From: Catalinimonas alkaloidigena | Lineage (GTDB): Bacteria > Bacteroidota > Bacteroidia > Cytophagales > Cyclobacteriaceae | NCBI RefSeq assembly: GCF_029504655.1 | Contig: NZ_JAQFIL010000001.1 | Coordinates: 377,001-441,000 of the forward strand | DNA length: 64,000 bases | Direction: 5' to 3' | Part shown: one piece after another, positions 43,866 through 53,541 of the stretch | Layout of the letters: every line of letters starts with the position of its first letter | How positions within the stretch are numbered: position 1 is the stretch's first letter | Translations under genes and position numbers: made by a program | The notes under the pieces: model-generated | Told to the model about the DNA's origin: nothing | Databases searched by the model: none | The model's input: only the letters and a program-made list of their open reading frames with translations

Positions 43866-44759
43866 ATGTTTAAAAATTCTATTAACGCATACCGGATTTA
43901 CCGAAGGCTGACCGATGAAGAAAAAGAAATACTGCAGGACCGAAAAGTCAGCGGAAAATATACGATAAGAGAGTGGAATAAGAAGCTGAGCCATATTGCC
44001 CTGATGGACAGTTATGCCGATAAGGCGAGGCAAGGCTTGGTATTGGTCATGGTTTCTATGGCATTTCCATTATTTATTCTCATTATCCTGATGATAAATG
44101 GAGTTGTATTTGCCTTCTTCTTAGCTTTTCTGCTTGTTTTATTATTTGGCACTGCATTATGGCTGCATCTGAAGTTTAAGAAGCTGGATGTAGGGAATCA
44201 GCTTCGTTTCTTCGTGATTCCCAGCCTGAAATTGCTTAGTAGTAAAGTACGCAAAAGTCATAAAGTAGAACTGGATATCAACCTGGGAATCCCTACTGAT
44301 GAACAATACCAAAGCAGCCAGGAAGTTGATGACAGGCCTGCTAATAAACGTTATCAAAAGATTACGACCACATTCTTCCGCCTTTCCTGGCTTACTGCCA
44401 AGGTTCCCCTGGCCGATGGGGCATTGCTCATTTGGGAAAATGAAGATATCGTAAGAGAACGCAGGGGAGTGAAGTATCATAAAAACAAACGCAAGACGAA
44501 GTATAAAAACAAGCATCTTCTCAAAGCTAAGTTGGTCTTGCCTAAGGCAAAATACCAATTGGCAGAAGATGTGTCGGAAGGAGTTAGCATTGAAGAAACC
44601 GAAAAATTTTATATGATCAGTCTGAAAGGCAAACAGCTGTCTAAATATCACCCTAACCTTCACGGAGATTATTTCAAAAGCATGAGCCCGAAATACTTTA
44701 CCAGCTTACTAATTTCTGCATACAAGCAAGTAGAACCCATTCAACCCCTAGCATCATGA
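43866..44759 (+). CDS. Hypothetical membrane protein of the glycan operon, 297 aa
   Basis: No family was recognised. The N-terminus has a basic helical region (RIYRRLTDEEKEILQ). Two transmembrane helices sit at about 57-100 (GLVLVMVSMAFPLFILIILMI, VFAFFLAFLLVLLFGTALWL). The C-terminal 170 residues are highly basic and predicted cytoplasmic (KYHKNKRKTKYKNKHLLKAK). It starts 1 nt after the GT4 stop, and its end overlaps the 59-aa gene by 4 nt. It may anchor or couple the glycosyltransferases to the membrane. Confidence 0.8.
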   Translation: MFKNSINAYRIYRRLTDEEKEILQDRKVSGKYTIREWNKKLSHIALMDSYADKARQGLVLVMVSMAFPLFILIILMINGVVFAFFLAFLLVLLFGTALWLHLKFKKLDVGNQLRFFVIPSLKLLSSKVRKSHKVELDINLGIPTDEQYQSSQEVDDRPANKRYQKITTTFFRLSWLTAKVPLADGALLIWENEDIVRERRGVKYHKNKRKTKYKNKHLLKAKLVLPKAKYQLAEDVSEGVSIEETEKFYMISLKGKQLSKYHPNLHGDYFKSMSPKYFTSLLISAYKQVEPIQPLAS

Positions 44760-44935
44760 ATCAGGATGAGATGTTTCCTAATGAAGACGGAGAAGAAAAA
44801 GATCCATACAAACGTGTAAAAAAACGGGCTGCCGGAGGGCGACTGTTTTCTGAAGATGACTACGATGCTTTTGATGAAGAGCATCTGCTGGAGTTTGATG
44901 AAGATGAGGAGGCTTTAACCTATCTGGATAGTTAA
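44756..44935 (+). CDS. Small highly acidic protein, 59 aa
   Basis: The start overlaps the previous stop by ATGA, and TTG of the next gene begins 1 nt after its TAA, so it is tightly built into the operon. About 20 of the 59 residues are Asp or Glu (EDGEEKDPYKR, EDDYDAFDEEHLLEFDEDEE). It has no membrane segment. No family was recognised. The position between a basic-tailed membrane protein and a GT4 suggests an accessory or electrostatic partner. Confidence 0.7.
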   Translation: MNQDEMFPNEDGEEKDPYKRVKKRAAGGRLFSEDDYDAFDEEHLLEFDEDEEALTYLDS

Positions 44936-44936
44936 A

Positions 44937-46070
44937 TTGGGGTTACGTTTACTTTGGCTTAGCGAAAACTATTTCCCTAATCGGGGAGGCATGGCACAGT
45001 CCTGCGACCGTATTGTGCATCATCTGAGGGAGGGAGGCGTGCAGATAGATATCATCCATTTTTCTCAGCGCAAAAAAGCTTACCAGTGGCAGGTACAGAA
45101 GAGAGGCAGGTATATGGCTTGCCCGTTTGAGGTAGATGCTGCCCATACGCTCAACAAGCTCTGGAATAAGCTGAGTGAAGAAAAAGAGCTGTATTCTCAT
45201 CTTGTGGCTTTTGGGGGAAACTTACCAATACTGGCTGCTTCTGTCTATCCCACATGGATGCAGACTCCTCTGGTCACACTCTTCCGGGGTAATGATTTTG
45301 ATGCGGCTATGTTTTCAACAAGAAGGCAGCCTATTCTGCTAAGGGCTATCCAACAGTCGGCAGCTATAGGAGCGGTAAGTCAGGATAAGGTCATTAAGAT
45401 ACAACGACTTTTCCCTGAGCATAAAGTTTTTTATACACCAAACGGGATTGATACTACCAACTGGCGACTTAGTTCTAGTGATCTTGAAAAGGCTATGCAG
45501 TGGCGAAAAGAAATTGCACCTGATAGAAAAGTGATCGGCCTTTTTGGTGACCTGAAGGCTAAGAAGGGCGTTCCCTTTTTCCTGGAGGCCATTCGTAAGA
45601 GCAGCTTGACAGACCACTTGCATTTGTTGTTGGTGGGAAATGTAGAAGATACATTATTAGAAACCCTGCAAGAAGAACCCGCTATTCGCTTTTCTTCCCT
45701 GGGCTTTTTGGATCGCTATGAACTGCTGGGCTATTACCCCGCATGTGATGCCATTGCTATCCCTTCTTACTATGATGGTATGCCTAATGTGATGCTGGAA
45801 GCCGGGAGCCTGGGTGTTCCTCTGATCACCTCAGCCATAGATGGGATGAAAGATGTATTGATAAATGATGAAGAACAGTTAGCTTGCTTGTTCCATGCTG
45901 GTGATGTCAGGGATGCTGCCCGTGCGTTGAAATGGTGGTACAGCTCTCCCGAACAGGCAAAGCAGCAGAAAGCAGCTAGGTGTCAGCGTATCATCAAAGA
46001 ACGTTTCAACCATAAGCAGGAAGTTGCCAATTACCTGGAAATTTTTCATCAAACGCTAAAAAGACCGTGA
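44937..46070 (+). CDS. Glycosyltransferase family 4 protein (second copy)
   Basis: TTG at 44937 is the likely start, since it gives the usual RLLWLSENYFPNRGGMAQSC N-terminus and leaves a 1-nt gap. The C-terminal half carries KVIGLFGDLKAKKGVPFFLEA and the GT4 motif PNVMLEAGSLGVPLITSAI. The protein is 377 aa. Its stop TGA overlaps the GTG start of the next gene. It likely adds a sugar to the same glycan as the first GT4. Confidence 0.9.
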   Translation: MGLRLLWLSENYFPNRGGMAQSCDRIVHHLREGGVQIDIIHFSQRKKAYQWQVQKRGRYMACPFEVDAAHTLNKLWNKLSEEKELYSHLVAFGGNLPILAASVYPTWMQTPLVTLFRGNDFDAAMFSTRRQPILLRAIQQSAAIGAVSQDKVIKIQRLFPEHKVFYTPNGIDTTNWRLSSSDLEKAMQWRKEIAPDRKVIGLFGDLKAKKGVPFFLEAIRKSSLTDHLHLLLVGNVEDTLLETLQEEPAIRFSSLGFLDRYELLGYYPACDAIAIPSYYDGMPNVMLEAGSLGVPLITSAIDGMKDVLINDEEQLACLFHAGDVRDAARALKWWYSSPEQAKQQKAARCQRIIKERFNHKQEVANYLEIFHQTLKRP

Positions 46071-46939
46071 AGCTGTATTATGCAGTAGGCGGGGGACTGG
46101 GGCATTTAAGCAGAGCCATCGCTTTCATCCACACCCGGCCCGACCTTAACATAGACAACACCATAGTAATGCTTGCAGACAGAGACATCTATCAAATGGA
46201 GCAGGCTGCTTTTATGGAAGAAAAATGGAGAGCGTTAAGAATAGCACCTATTCCATTATCTTTTTTTAAGCGTTTTGAGAAGTTGAGCGCTTATCTGAAA
46301 AATTGGGTCAATGATAATGTGCCCGACCAAATCTATCTGGATACTTTTCCTGAAGGGATCATGGGCGAATGGAATTTTGAAATTAGCAAGCCGGCACAGC
46401 TACATTATGTCGGGCGCTATCTCAACTGGCCAAATTATCAACAGCCGGTTTTTAAGAGCTTTGATACTCTCTACAAAGTAGATGACTGGCATCCTGAACA
46501 ACAAAGCTATTTGCCCTTATTATCACCAAATACAGTTGAGGTGAAGCTCCAGTATCCTGAAGCGAAAGTGCCAGGTGGAATACTGACTCAATTTCAGCAA
46601 TGGAAAGAAGAAGGTAAAGACATTTGGTTGGTCGTACACTCAGAGCCCGCGGAAGAAGTAGAAGCTTTGTTGCACTATGCCAGAGATGTGGCAAAAGCTG
46701 AGCAGACATCGCCGGTTTTTGTGCTTTGCAGCCAGAGTAAAGTAGATGATAAGCAGTTAGATTTGCACCTTTCACTATTTCCCGCCTACGGGCTTTTTGT
46801 GCATGTAGATAAAATCGTGACTGCCGGAGGGTTCAATTTGATGCAGCAGGCAAAACATTTCAGGGACAAGCACCGCTGTATGCCCTTCCCCCGCCGCTTT
46901 GATGATCAGTTTATGCGTGTCAGAATATGGAAGGCGTAA
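46067..46939 (+). CDS. MurG/GT28-like glycosyltransferase
   Basis: The GTG start (46067) overlaps the previous stop TGA. The N-terminus is a glycine-rich GGGLGHLSRAIAF motif as in MurG/GT28-type GT-B enzymes. The C-terminal half has a second Rossmann-like part (DIWLVVHSEPAEEVEALL) and VDKIVTAGGFNLMQQA, resembling the nucleotide-sugar donor loop. At 290 aa it is short for GT-B (about 350). It is the last gene of the operon. Confidence 0.8.
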   Translation: MKLYYAVGGGLGHLSRAIAFIHTRPDLNIDNTIVMLADRDIYQMEQAAFMEEKWRALRIAPIPLSFFKRFEKLSAYLKNWVNDNVPDQIYLDTFPEGIMGEWNFEISKPAQLHYVGRYLNWPNYQQPVFKSFDTLYKVDDWHPEQQSYLPLLSPNTVEVKLQYPEAKVPGGILTQFQQWKEEGKDIWLVVHSEPAEEVEALLHYARDVAKAEQTSPVFVLCSQSKVDDKQLDLHLSLFPAYGLFVHVDKIVTAGGFNLMQQAKHFRDKHRCMPFPRRFDDQFMRVRIWKA

Positions 46940-46985
46940 AAATAAAAAATTGAGATTTGCCAGATTACATAGAACCTGACAAATC
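46939..46985 (-). terminator. Terminator of the TrpB2 gene (possibly bidirectional)
   Basis: GATTTGCCAG (46954-46963) pairs with CTGACAAATC (46976-46985) with one mismatch. On the minus strand a long T-rich tract follows (46950-46939). Confidence 0.6.
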
Positions 46986-47022
46986 CCAAAAGCTTACTTG
47001 GTTTTCAATCTGAAATTTGTAA

Positions 47023-48390
47023 TTAATTAATCTCCGGAGTATCCAACTCTGCCAGTGAAGATCGGATTTCCTCATTGGTCAACTCGTGTTCTACCAGATT
47101 ACCGGACAGATAATTTTCATAGGCAGCCATGTCAAAATTACCATGCCCGCAGAGGTTGAACAGAATGGTTTTGGATTTACCTTCTTGCTTGGCCTGTTCT
47201 GCTTCCTGAATCACTGTGGCGATAGCATGATTAGCTTCAGGAGCAGGTATTATGCCTTCTGCCTGGGCAAATTTAACGCCTGCCTCAAAACACTCCAGCT
47301 GATGATGGGCACGGGCTTCCATCAGCTTATCTTTCAGTAACTGACTTACCATCACACCTGCTCCGTGGTAGCGGAGACCACCGGCATGGATTGGAGCGGG
47401 CACAAAATTATGGCCAAGGGTAAACATGGGCAGGAGGGGTGTCATACCGACAGTGTCACCAAAATCGTAACGGAATACTCCTTTGGTGAGCTTGGGACAG
47501 GAAGCAGGCTCACTGGCGATGCAGCGTATATTTTTGCCTTCTTCAAAATTGAGACGCATGAAAGGAAAAGCGATACCCGCAAAATTTGAACCTCCACCAA
47601 AAGGAGCCACTACTATATCCGGCATATCTCCCGCTTTCTCCATTTGCTTAATAGCTTCTTGTCCGATCACAGTCTGGTGCATAAGCACATGATTGAGCAC
47701 ACTACCCAGTGAATATTTGGTGCCCTCATCCATAGCAGCGCGTTCTACTGCCTCAGAGATCGCAATACCCAGGCTACCTGGAGAGTCAGGGTTCTTGGCC
47801 AGGATTTTTCTTCCTGCTTCAGTTTTGTCACTGGGAGAAGCGATAACATTGGCGCCCCAGGTATTCATCATCAGCTTACGGTAGGGCTTCTGATTGTGGC
47901 TGATTTTCACCATGTATACTTCACATTCAATTCCAAAGTGACGACAGGCAAAGCTTAGCGCACTGCCCCACTGGCCGGCACCGGTTTCGGTAGTAATTCT
48001 TTTTACACCTTCCTGCTTATTGTAGTAAGCCTGCGCAATAGCAGTATTAGGCTTATGCGAACCGGAAGGGCTTACCCCTTCATATTTATAATATATCTTA
48101 GCGGGGGTATCCAGCATTTTTTCCAGCCCACGTGCACGGAATAGAGGAGTAGGACGCCAAATGCTATAAAGATTTCTAATCTCATCAGGGATTTCTATCC
48201 ATTTGTCAGCTGACACTTCCTGCTTGATCAATTCCATGGGGAAAAGTGGGGCCAGAGCATCAGGTCCTATAGGTTCTTTGGTAGCTGGATTGAGCGGAGG
48301 CAAGGGCTTATTAGGCATATCGGCTACAATATTGTACCAATGCTCAGGCATTTCCTTTTCCTCCAGGGTAATCTTTCTTTGTTCTAGCAT
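47023..48390 (-). CDS. trpB: Tryptophan synthase beta chain, TrpB2 type
   Basis: The 455-aa protein is of the TrpB2 subtype: it has a long N-terminal extension and the motifs [27 protein letters not shown] and [13 protein letters not shown]. The catalytic lysine is Lys113 (SGSHKPNTA). It catalyses the PLP-dependent beta-replacement of serine with indole. TrpB2 often acts without a TrpA partner or salvages indole; no other trp genes are adjacent. It is cytoplasmic and monocistronic here. Confidence 0.95.
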   Translation of the reverse strand: MLEQRKITLEEKEMPEHWYNIVADMPNKPLPPLNPATKEPIGPDALAPLFPMELIKQEVSADKWIEIPDEIRNLYSIWRPTPLFRARGLEKMLDTPAKIYYKYEGVSPSGSHKPNTAIAQAYYNKQEGVKRITTETGAGQWGSALSFACRHFGIECEVYMVKISHNQKPYRKLMMNTWGANVIASPSDKTEAGRKILAKNPDSPGSLGIAISEAVERAAMDEGTKYSLGSVLNHVLMHQTVIGQEAIKQMEKAGDMPDIVVAPFGGGSNFAGIAFPFMRLNFEEGKNIRCIASEPASCPKLTKGVFRYDFGDTVGMTPLLPMFTLGHNFVPAPIHAGGLRYHGAGVMVSQLLKDKLMEARAHHQLECFEAGVKFAQAEGIIPAPEANHAIATVIQEAEQAKQEGKSKTILFNLCGHGNFDMAAYENYLSGNLVEHELTNEEIRSSLAELDTPEIN

Positions 48391-48596
48391 GATATAAAGG
48401 TTTGTTTACGTGACTGCTTTGCAGTTAATACAAGCTTCTAAAAATAAGTAATTTGAATTTTGAGAAAAAAAATGGCCTCAAAAAAAGCGTATTTTTAGTA
48501 TTCATCCTATCTTTTGTCCGTTAGTTATTTATTAGCGTGCAGCCTTGTTCTGCACCTCAATTTCATGAACTTTTTACTTTAAAATTTTAAAAAAAG

Positions 48597-49178
48597 ATGG
48601 CTAAAAAAAAGATTCTCTTCCTAACCGGTGATTATGCCGAAGACTACGAAACTATGGTGCCTTTCCAGATGCTGAATATGGTAGGCCATGAAGTACATGC
48701 AGTTTGCCCAAATAAAAAAAAGGGTGACACTATCATGACTGCCATACATGATTTTGATGGCTATCAGACTTATTCAGAGCGACAGGGACATCACTTCACG
48801 CTAAATGCTACTTTTGACGAAATTGATATCAAGAGTTATGATGCACTGATGATCGCCGGTGGTCGCGCTCCCGAATACCTCAGGTTAGATGCCAGGGTAA
48901 TTGAGACTGCCAAATATTTTGCTGAAGCTGACAAGCCTATCGCAGCCATTTGCCACGGAATTCAGATACTGACTGCTGCTGATGTTGTAAGAGGTAAGAA
49001 ATTGACCGCTTATCCTGCAGTAGGTCCGGAAGTAAGCATGGCAGGAGGAGAGTATGTGGATGTTCCTGCGACAGATGCGGTGGTAGATGGAAAACTGATC
49101 ACTTCTCCCGCCTGGCCCGGCCACTCCGCCTTTATCGCTGAGTTTTTAAAAGTGCTGGGAACCAGAATTGAGCTTTAA
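48597..49178 (+). CDS. DJ-1/PfpI family protein
   Basis: The 193-aa protein has the PfpI/DJ-1 nucleophile Cys119 followed by His120 ([12 protein letters not shown]). It also has the acidic residue near the start ([11 protein letters not shown]) and [15 protein letters not shown]. Members are proteases, glyoxalases or deglycases, and redox chaperones; the reaction here is not known. It is a single gene followed by a terminator stem. Confidence 0.9.
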   Translation: MAKKKILFLTGDYAEDYETMVPFQMLNMVGHEVHAVCPNKKKGDTIMTAIHDFDGYQTYSERQGHHFTLNATFDEIDIKSYDALMIAGGRAPEYLRLDARVIETAKYFAEADKPIAAICHGIQILTAADVVRGKKLTAYPAVGPEVSMAGGEYVDVPATDAVVDGKLITSPAWPGHSAFIAEFLKVLGTRIEL

Positions 49179-49183
49179 TCTAT

Positions 49184-49209
49184 AGCCGGCTTATTTGAGT
49201 CGGCTTTTC
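49184..49209 (+). terminator. Rho-independent terminator after the DJ-1/PfpI gene
   Basis: AGCCGGC (49184-49190) pairs with GTCGGCT (49199-49205) through one G-T wobble; TTTCTTT follows. Confidence 0.65.
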
Positions 49210-49395
49210 TTTGCGTCTTCTGAGTGGATAATCAGCTGTAATTGAATATGCCGCTTTCTATGATTTTTCTTAACCCATTGACCTTACTAAACTGAATAGT
49301 TGTATTTTCACCTTCTCATTCCGAAAATAATATACACGATAAACAATAACCTTATCTGACATTTGAGGTTAAAAAACCTTGTTAAGGAAGCTTTT

Positions 49396-50343
49396 ATGAA
49401 ATTCTTAAGGAAAAAATGGAAGAGGCTAAAAAAGACATTGGTCTTCAAAATCATTGGAGATATTGTCAAAGGCTTTCAGCATGACCATCCTATGCTGTAT
49501 GGGGCTTCTATTGCCTTTTATATGATCTTTTCCATGCCGGCGCTTTTGATTTTTACGCTCTTGATTGCCGGAACCATCTTTGAAGAGCAGGCAGCGGAAA
49601 ACCAGCTTTTTTACTACATAGAAGACTTCGTGGGTACCCAGAGTGCCCAGCAAATACAAAACATCATTAAAAACGCAGCAATTGATGAAGCTGGCTACAT
49701 TGCGCGCATTATTGGTATAGCTACCCTTACCTTCAGTGCTACTACGGTATTTGTGAATATTCAGCTCGCATTGAATGAGATATGGGGAGTACGCGCCAAG
49801 CCCCAGAAAGGCTGGCTTAAACTTATCATAGATCGTTTGTTTTCTTTTGCTTTGGTCATCCTGCTGGGCATGCTCCTGATCACTTCTATTTTGATAGATA
49901 CTCTGCTGGATAGTTTTGAAGATATACTGACACGCATATTTTCGGATTATACTGTTTATTTACTACAGGTTATCAGTAAAGTAGTCTCCACTACAATTGT
50001 GACAGTGGTGTTTGCTATTATGTTTAAGCTCCTGCCAGATGCTAAAGTAAGATGGAAAGATGTATGGGTAGGGGCAATTTTTACTACCGTTCTCTTTGTT
50101 GTTGGTAAAGAGCTTATAGGTATATATCTGGGCAACAGTAATTTCTCATCCACTTATGGAGCAGCAGGCTCCTTGGTCATTATACTGATATGGATTTATT
50201 ACTCAGCAGTGATATTTCTGATTGGGGCCGAATTCACCAAAGCTTATTCTCAAAGAATAGGTAAGGCAATCCGCCCTAAAAAGAATGCGGTAAAAGTGGT
50301 AAAGAGAGAGATAGAAAGAGAAGTGAAACAGGAAGAGAGTTAG
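49396..50343 (+). CDS. YihY/virulence factor BrkB family membrane protein
   Basis: I use ATG 49396; TTG 49363 is an alternative start. The 315-aa protein has the YihY N-terminal motif DHPMLYGASIAFYMIFSMPALL. About six transmembrane helices follow (LVILLGMLLITSILI, VVSTTIVTVVFAIMFKLLPDAKV, LVIILIWIYYSAVIFLIGAEF). The C-terminal tail is short and basic. Family members are often called ribonuclease BN-like but are membrane proteins of unknown transport role. Confidence 0.92.
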   Translation: MKFLRKKWKRLKKTLVFKIIGDIVKGFQHDHPMLYGASIAFYMIFSMPALLIFTLLIAGTIFEEQAAENQLFYYIEDFVGTQSAQQIQNIIKNAAIDEAGYIARIIGIATLTFSATTVFVNIQLALNEIWGVRAKPQKGWLKLIIDRLFSFALVILLGMLLITSILIDTLLDSFEDILTRIFSDYTVYLLQVISKVVSTTIVTVVFAIMFKLLPDAKVRWKDVWVGAIFTTVLFVVGKELIGIYLGNSNFSSTYGAAGSLVIILIWIYYSAVIFLIGAEFTKAYSQRIGKAIRPKKNAVKVVKREIEREVKQEES

Positions 50344-50476
50344 GTAATCACCTTATATTGTTGGCTTTCATACCACTTTAATAAGCAGAGAAAAGTCATG
50401 AAATTTTATTTATTTGATGTGCAACTTTTTGTAGTGTTAGGCTGTATATGGAGTAAATATTATTACGATATAAAAA

Positions 50477-50638
50477 ATGATTGCAATCTTATCTTACTTA
50501 GTACTAGCCCTTTTTTTGGGTGGGTCTTTGTATATTCTCGGCTTGATGTTTTACCTGGTGATTAAGAAGGGAGAAACTCGTGTAAAACCTATTGATCCTA
50601 AAGGAAACAAAAGTCAACGACTGCCAAAAGCTGCTTAA
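50477..50638 (+). CDS. Small single-span membrane protein, 53 aa
   Basis: ATG 50477 to TAA 50638. Residues 4-28 form one transmembrane helix (YLVLALFLGGSLYILGLMFYLV). A basic cytoplasmic tail ends in KPIDPKGNKSQRLPKAA. It was not recognised as a known family. A leader or small-membrane-subunit role is possible. Confidence 0.6.
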   Translation: MIAILSYLVLALFLGGSLYILGLMFYLVIKKGETRVKPIDPKGNKSQRLPKAA

Positions 50639-50663
50639 GTAAATTAACAAATAGCTTTTTTGC

Positions 50664-50690
50664 GACAGCGTCACTGAGACAGCGTCACTG
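50664..50690. repeat. Two 13-bp direct repeats next to a terminator
   Basis: GACAGCGTCACTG occurs at 50664-50676 and 50678-50690, one nucleotide apart, directly before the terminator stem. A third related start (GACAGT) opens the stem. No clear function. Confidence 0.5.
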
Positions 50691-50720
50691 CGACAGTATC
50701 CACCTACTGTCGCTTTTTTT
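50690..50720 (+). terminator. Strong rho-independent terminator
   Basis: GCGACAGTA (50690-50698) and TACTGTCGC (50705-50713) are perfect 9-bp arms with loop TCCACC. Seven Ts follow (50714-50720). It ends the 53-aa membrane protein gene. Confidence 0.88.
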
Positions 50721-50876
50721 ATCTTTCCTGCTAATTGATTCAAGTCTTTTATTACATTTACCCTGAATTAACTTCAGGGTTTACCCTTATCTTATTTCCG
50801 GGTTTATTCTTTACTTTTTACAGATCATTTTCTGTGTCATGTATGAACTAAACTTACACTCACAAAAATAAATTTT

Positions 50877-51329
50877 ATGTATACCGGACTTCTTCATTTA
50901 CACTCTACACTTCGTTATATCGTACTTATTTTACTGGTCATTGCTGTAATCAAGGCCTTGATAAATTGGCAAAAGAATAAGGATTTCAAATCAGGAGATA
51001 AAAAAATCTATCTATTCACGCTGATTGCTACACATGTTCAATTACTTATTGGTCTTATTCTATATTTTGTCAGCCCGATTGTAGATCAGGTATATGCTGA
51101 TTTTGGTGCTGCCATGAAAAATGCGATGCTCAGATTCTGGGGGGTAGAACACTTTGTAGTAATGCTTATTGCTATTATTCTGATCACTATAGGATATTCC
51201 TCCTCCAAGAAAGCAGCAGAAGCAGTTACTAAGCATAAGAGAGTAGCCATCTTTTATCTCATTGGCTTAGTTCTGATATTAATCTCCATACCCTGGCCGT
51301 TTAGTAGCGTTGCCAGGCCTTGGTTTTAA
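50877..51329 (+). CDS. Four-helix small membrane protein (cytochrome b-like fold)
   Basis: The 150-aa protein has four hydrophobic helices. Conserved histidines include those in LLHLHSTLRY, IATHVQLLIG and FWGVEHFVVM, reminiscent of small bis-haem or haem-binding membrane domains. The function is unknown. It is followed by a terminator stem. Confidence 0.6.
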   Translation: MYTGLLHLHSTLRYIVLILLVIAVIKALINWQKNKDFKSGDKKIYLFTLIATHVQLLIGLILYFVSPIVDQVYADFGAAMKNAMLRFWGVEHFVVMLIAIILITIGYSSSKKAAEAVTKHKRVAIFYLIGLVLILISIPWPFSSVARPWF

Positions 51330-51347
51330 AAACTACCGCAAAAAAGC

Positions 51348-51377
51348 AAAGACAACTTAAGAAAGTTGTCTTTTTTT
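51348..51377. terminator. Bidirectional terminator between the membrane protein and the cryptochrome
   Basis: AAAGACAACTT (51348-51358) pairs with AAGTTGTCTTT (51363-51373), with T-runs on the plus side and A-runs before it. It serves both convergent genes. Confidence 0.85.
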
Positions 51378-51380
51378 ATT

Positions 51381-52805
51381 TTAATACATCCACTTATCAA
51401 AATCCACTATAGGTTTGGGGTAATCGGTGCCTAACTTGACTTTAGCGTAGTCAAGATTTTGCTTTTCCAGCCTTGCAGGAAAGTGTGCTTTTTTACCCTT
51501 CAGTTCAGACAACTCAGGTATCCAGCGTCTGACATATTCTCCCTGAGGATCATAGCGTTGTGCCTGACTCATAATATTAAAATAGCGGCCTTCACGTGGG
51601 TCATTGCCCACTCCTGCAATGTAGTTCCAGTTACCCCAGTTACTGCAGACATCGTAATCAATCAGCAGTGTTTCAAAGTAAGATGCTCCCCATGTCCAAT
51701 TGACTTTCAGGTCTTTGACTAAGAAGCTCGCTACATTCTGTCTTCCCCGATTAGACATATAACCACTCGCATTGATTTCACGCATGTTAGCGTCAATGAA
51801 TGGTATACCAGTACTTCCCTGTTTCCAACGCTCAAATGTCACTAAGTCATTATAGTATTCTATCTCTTTTTTCTGTATGCCCTCAACTTTGAAAATACGG
51901 GTGCCATATTTTTTTGCCATAAATCGAAAGTAGTCTCTCCATAGGAGTTCAAAAAAGAGCCAGTAAGTAGAGCTGTTTTTCTCACGCTCCTGCTCATATT
52001 TTTGAATTTCCTCATACACTTTACGTGGTGACAAAGCTCCAATGGATAACCAGGCAGAAAATTTGGATGAATATGCATCACCCAAGAGTCCATTGCGGGT
52101 TTCTTTGTAAACTTTAAGCTGATCCTTATTCCAGATATAATCATGTAGGCGGTCAAGGCCTGCCGTTTCCCCTCCAATATATTTCAACACTGCCCGTTTG
52201 TCATTAGGAGGCTCACTTAAACCCAACTCATCCAAAGAGGGAATACTACCCGTCTTGACGCCATCAAAAGCGTACATTTCATGAGGAGGAGGGAGCGCTT
52301 TATTAACAACAGTGCTTCGCTCTGCTTCCTTTCTAAATTGGGTAAATGTATCAGGAATGTTCTTAACAGGCCATGGGATTTCATCTATATGTAGAAGGGT
52401 AGCCTGCCAATGAAGCTCTAGATTAATGCCTTCTCTATGTAAAGCGGTCTCCAAAGATTGCTCTACTTGTAATTCTTCCGAACCCACTTCTCTGCTAGCA
52501 TAAACAGCAGTTACATTCAGCTCTTTGGCAAGTAAGGGTATAATTTTTTCAGGTAGCCCTTGTCTTACGATTAAGTCTGAGCCTATATTCTGAAGGTTCT
52601 GCCGGAGGTCACGGATAGACTCTAAAATAAATTGACCACGGAAAGAACCTGTTTTGGGAAGACCAATTTCGGTCTCTTCATACTGTCTTGGGTCAAAACA
52701 GTATACCGGATAGATGAAATCAGATTTTTGGATGGCATGATGCAAGCATGTATTATCATGTAACCTCAAATCATTTCTAAACCAAACTATTATATTGCGG
52801 TGCAT
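51381..52805 (-). CDS. DASH-type cryptochrome/deoxyribodipyrimidine photolyase
   Basis: The 474-aa protein has the photolyase N-terminus (IIVWFRNDLRLHDN). It carries DASH features: KTGSFRGQFILESI, IDYDVCSNWGNWNYIAGVGN and QAQRYDPQGEYVRRWIPEL. DASH proteins bind FAD and repair cyclobutane dimers in single-stranded DNA with blue light, and some act as photoreceptors. It stands alone and may be light-regulated. Confidence 0.95.
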   Translation of the reverse strand: MHRNIIVWFRNDLRLHDNTCLHHAIQKSDFIYPVYCFDPRQYEETEIGLPKTGSFRGQFILESIRDLRQNLQNIGSDLIVRQGLPEKIIPLLAKELNVTAVYASREVGSEELQVEQSLETALHREGINLELHWQATLLHIDEIPWPVKNIPDTFTQFRKEAERSTVVNKALPPPHEMYAFDGVKTGSIPSLDELGLSEPPNDKRAVLKYIGGETAGLDRLHDYIWNKDQLKVYKETRNGLLGDAYSSKFSAWLSIGALSPRKVYEEIQKYEQEREKNSSTYWLFFELLWRDYFRFMAKKYGTRIFKVEGIQKKEIEYYNDLVTFERWKQGSTGIPFIDANMREINASGYMSNRGRQNVASFLVKDLKVNWTWGASYFETLLIDYDVCSNWGNWNYIAGVGNDPREGRYFNIMSQAQRYDPQGEYVRRWIPELSELKGKKAHFPARLEKQNLDYAKVKLGTDYPKPIVDFDKWMY

Positions 52806-52863
52806 GTATTGTTTAATTATTATAAAATAATATTAAACATAAACAGGCGAAAGGAGCTATAGT

Positions 52864-53541
52864 TTAGACTTTTTGTGTAGATGATTTATCTAAACGTGCA
52901 AATTTTTTTGAAAAAAACCTGCAAAAATGCGTGAGGTCACATTTAGCGCATTTTGGGTTTCTGGCGATACAGACATAGCGACCGTGAAGGATGAGCCAGT
53001 GGTGAGCCTTACCGATGTATTGTTCAGGTATATGCCGTATGAGCTGTTTTTCAACTTCTAGGGGTGTTTTGGCAGATTGAGTTACTAACCCAAGCCTTTT
53101 GGATACTCTGAAAACATGGGTGTCCACCGCCATGGCCGGTTGGTTAAATATTACAGAGGAGATTACATTAGCAGTCTTTCGGCCTACACCGGGGAGTTTT
53201 TGTAGATCTTCGACGGTTTCCGGTACTTCACTATTGAATTGTTCAACTAGCATTTTGGCCATGCCAATCAGATGCTTGGTCTTGTTGTTTGGATAGGAAA
53301 TGCTTTTAATGAAGGGAAATAACTCATCAAATGTAGCCTGAGCAAGTATTTCAGGCGCTGGATAGCTTTTAAAAAGAGAAGGCGTCACCATATTGACACG
53401 CTTATCAGTGCATTGGGCACTTAAAATAACAGCTACCAATAACTCATAAGGGTTACGGTAGCTTAATTCTGTTTGCGGCTCAGGCTTCGTTTCAGCAAAA
53501 TGATGAACGAAAGCCTGAAAACGCTCCTTCTTGTTCATCAT
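52864..53541 (-). CDS. nth: Endonuclease III
   Basis: The 225-aa protein has the HhH motif LPGVGRKTANV with catalytic Lys122, Asp140 in VDTHVFRV, and the four cysteines of the 4Fe-4S cluster at 191, 198, 201 and 207 (CIARNPKCAKCDLTHFC). It is a DNA glycosylase/AP lyase for oxidised pyrimidines. Its start overlaps the stop of the 81-aa gene by 1 nt (TAATG), so it belongs to the sigma operon. Confidence 0.97.
   Translation of the reverse strand: MMNKKERFQAFVHHFAETKPEPQTELSYRNPYELLVAVILSAQCTDKRVNMVTPSLFKSYPAPEILAQATFDELFPFIKSISYPNNKTKHLIGMAKMLVEQFNSEVPETVEDLQKLPGVGRKTANVISSVIFNQPAMAVDTHVFRVSKRLGLVTQSAKTPLEVEKQLIRHIPEQYIGKAHHWLILHGRYVCIARNPKCAKCDLTHFCRFFSKKFARLDKSSTQKV

Noticed and set aside
50664..50690. 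Short CRISPR-like repeat pair
   Set aside because: Only two copies 1 nt apart, no spacers, no cas genes.
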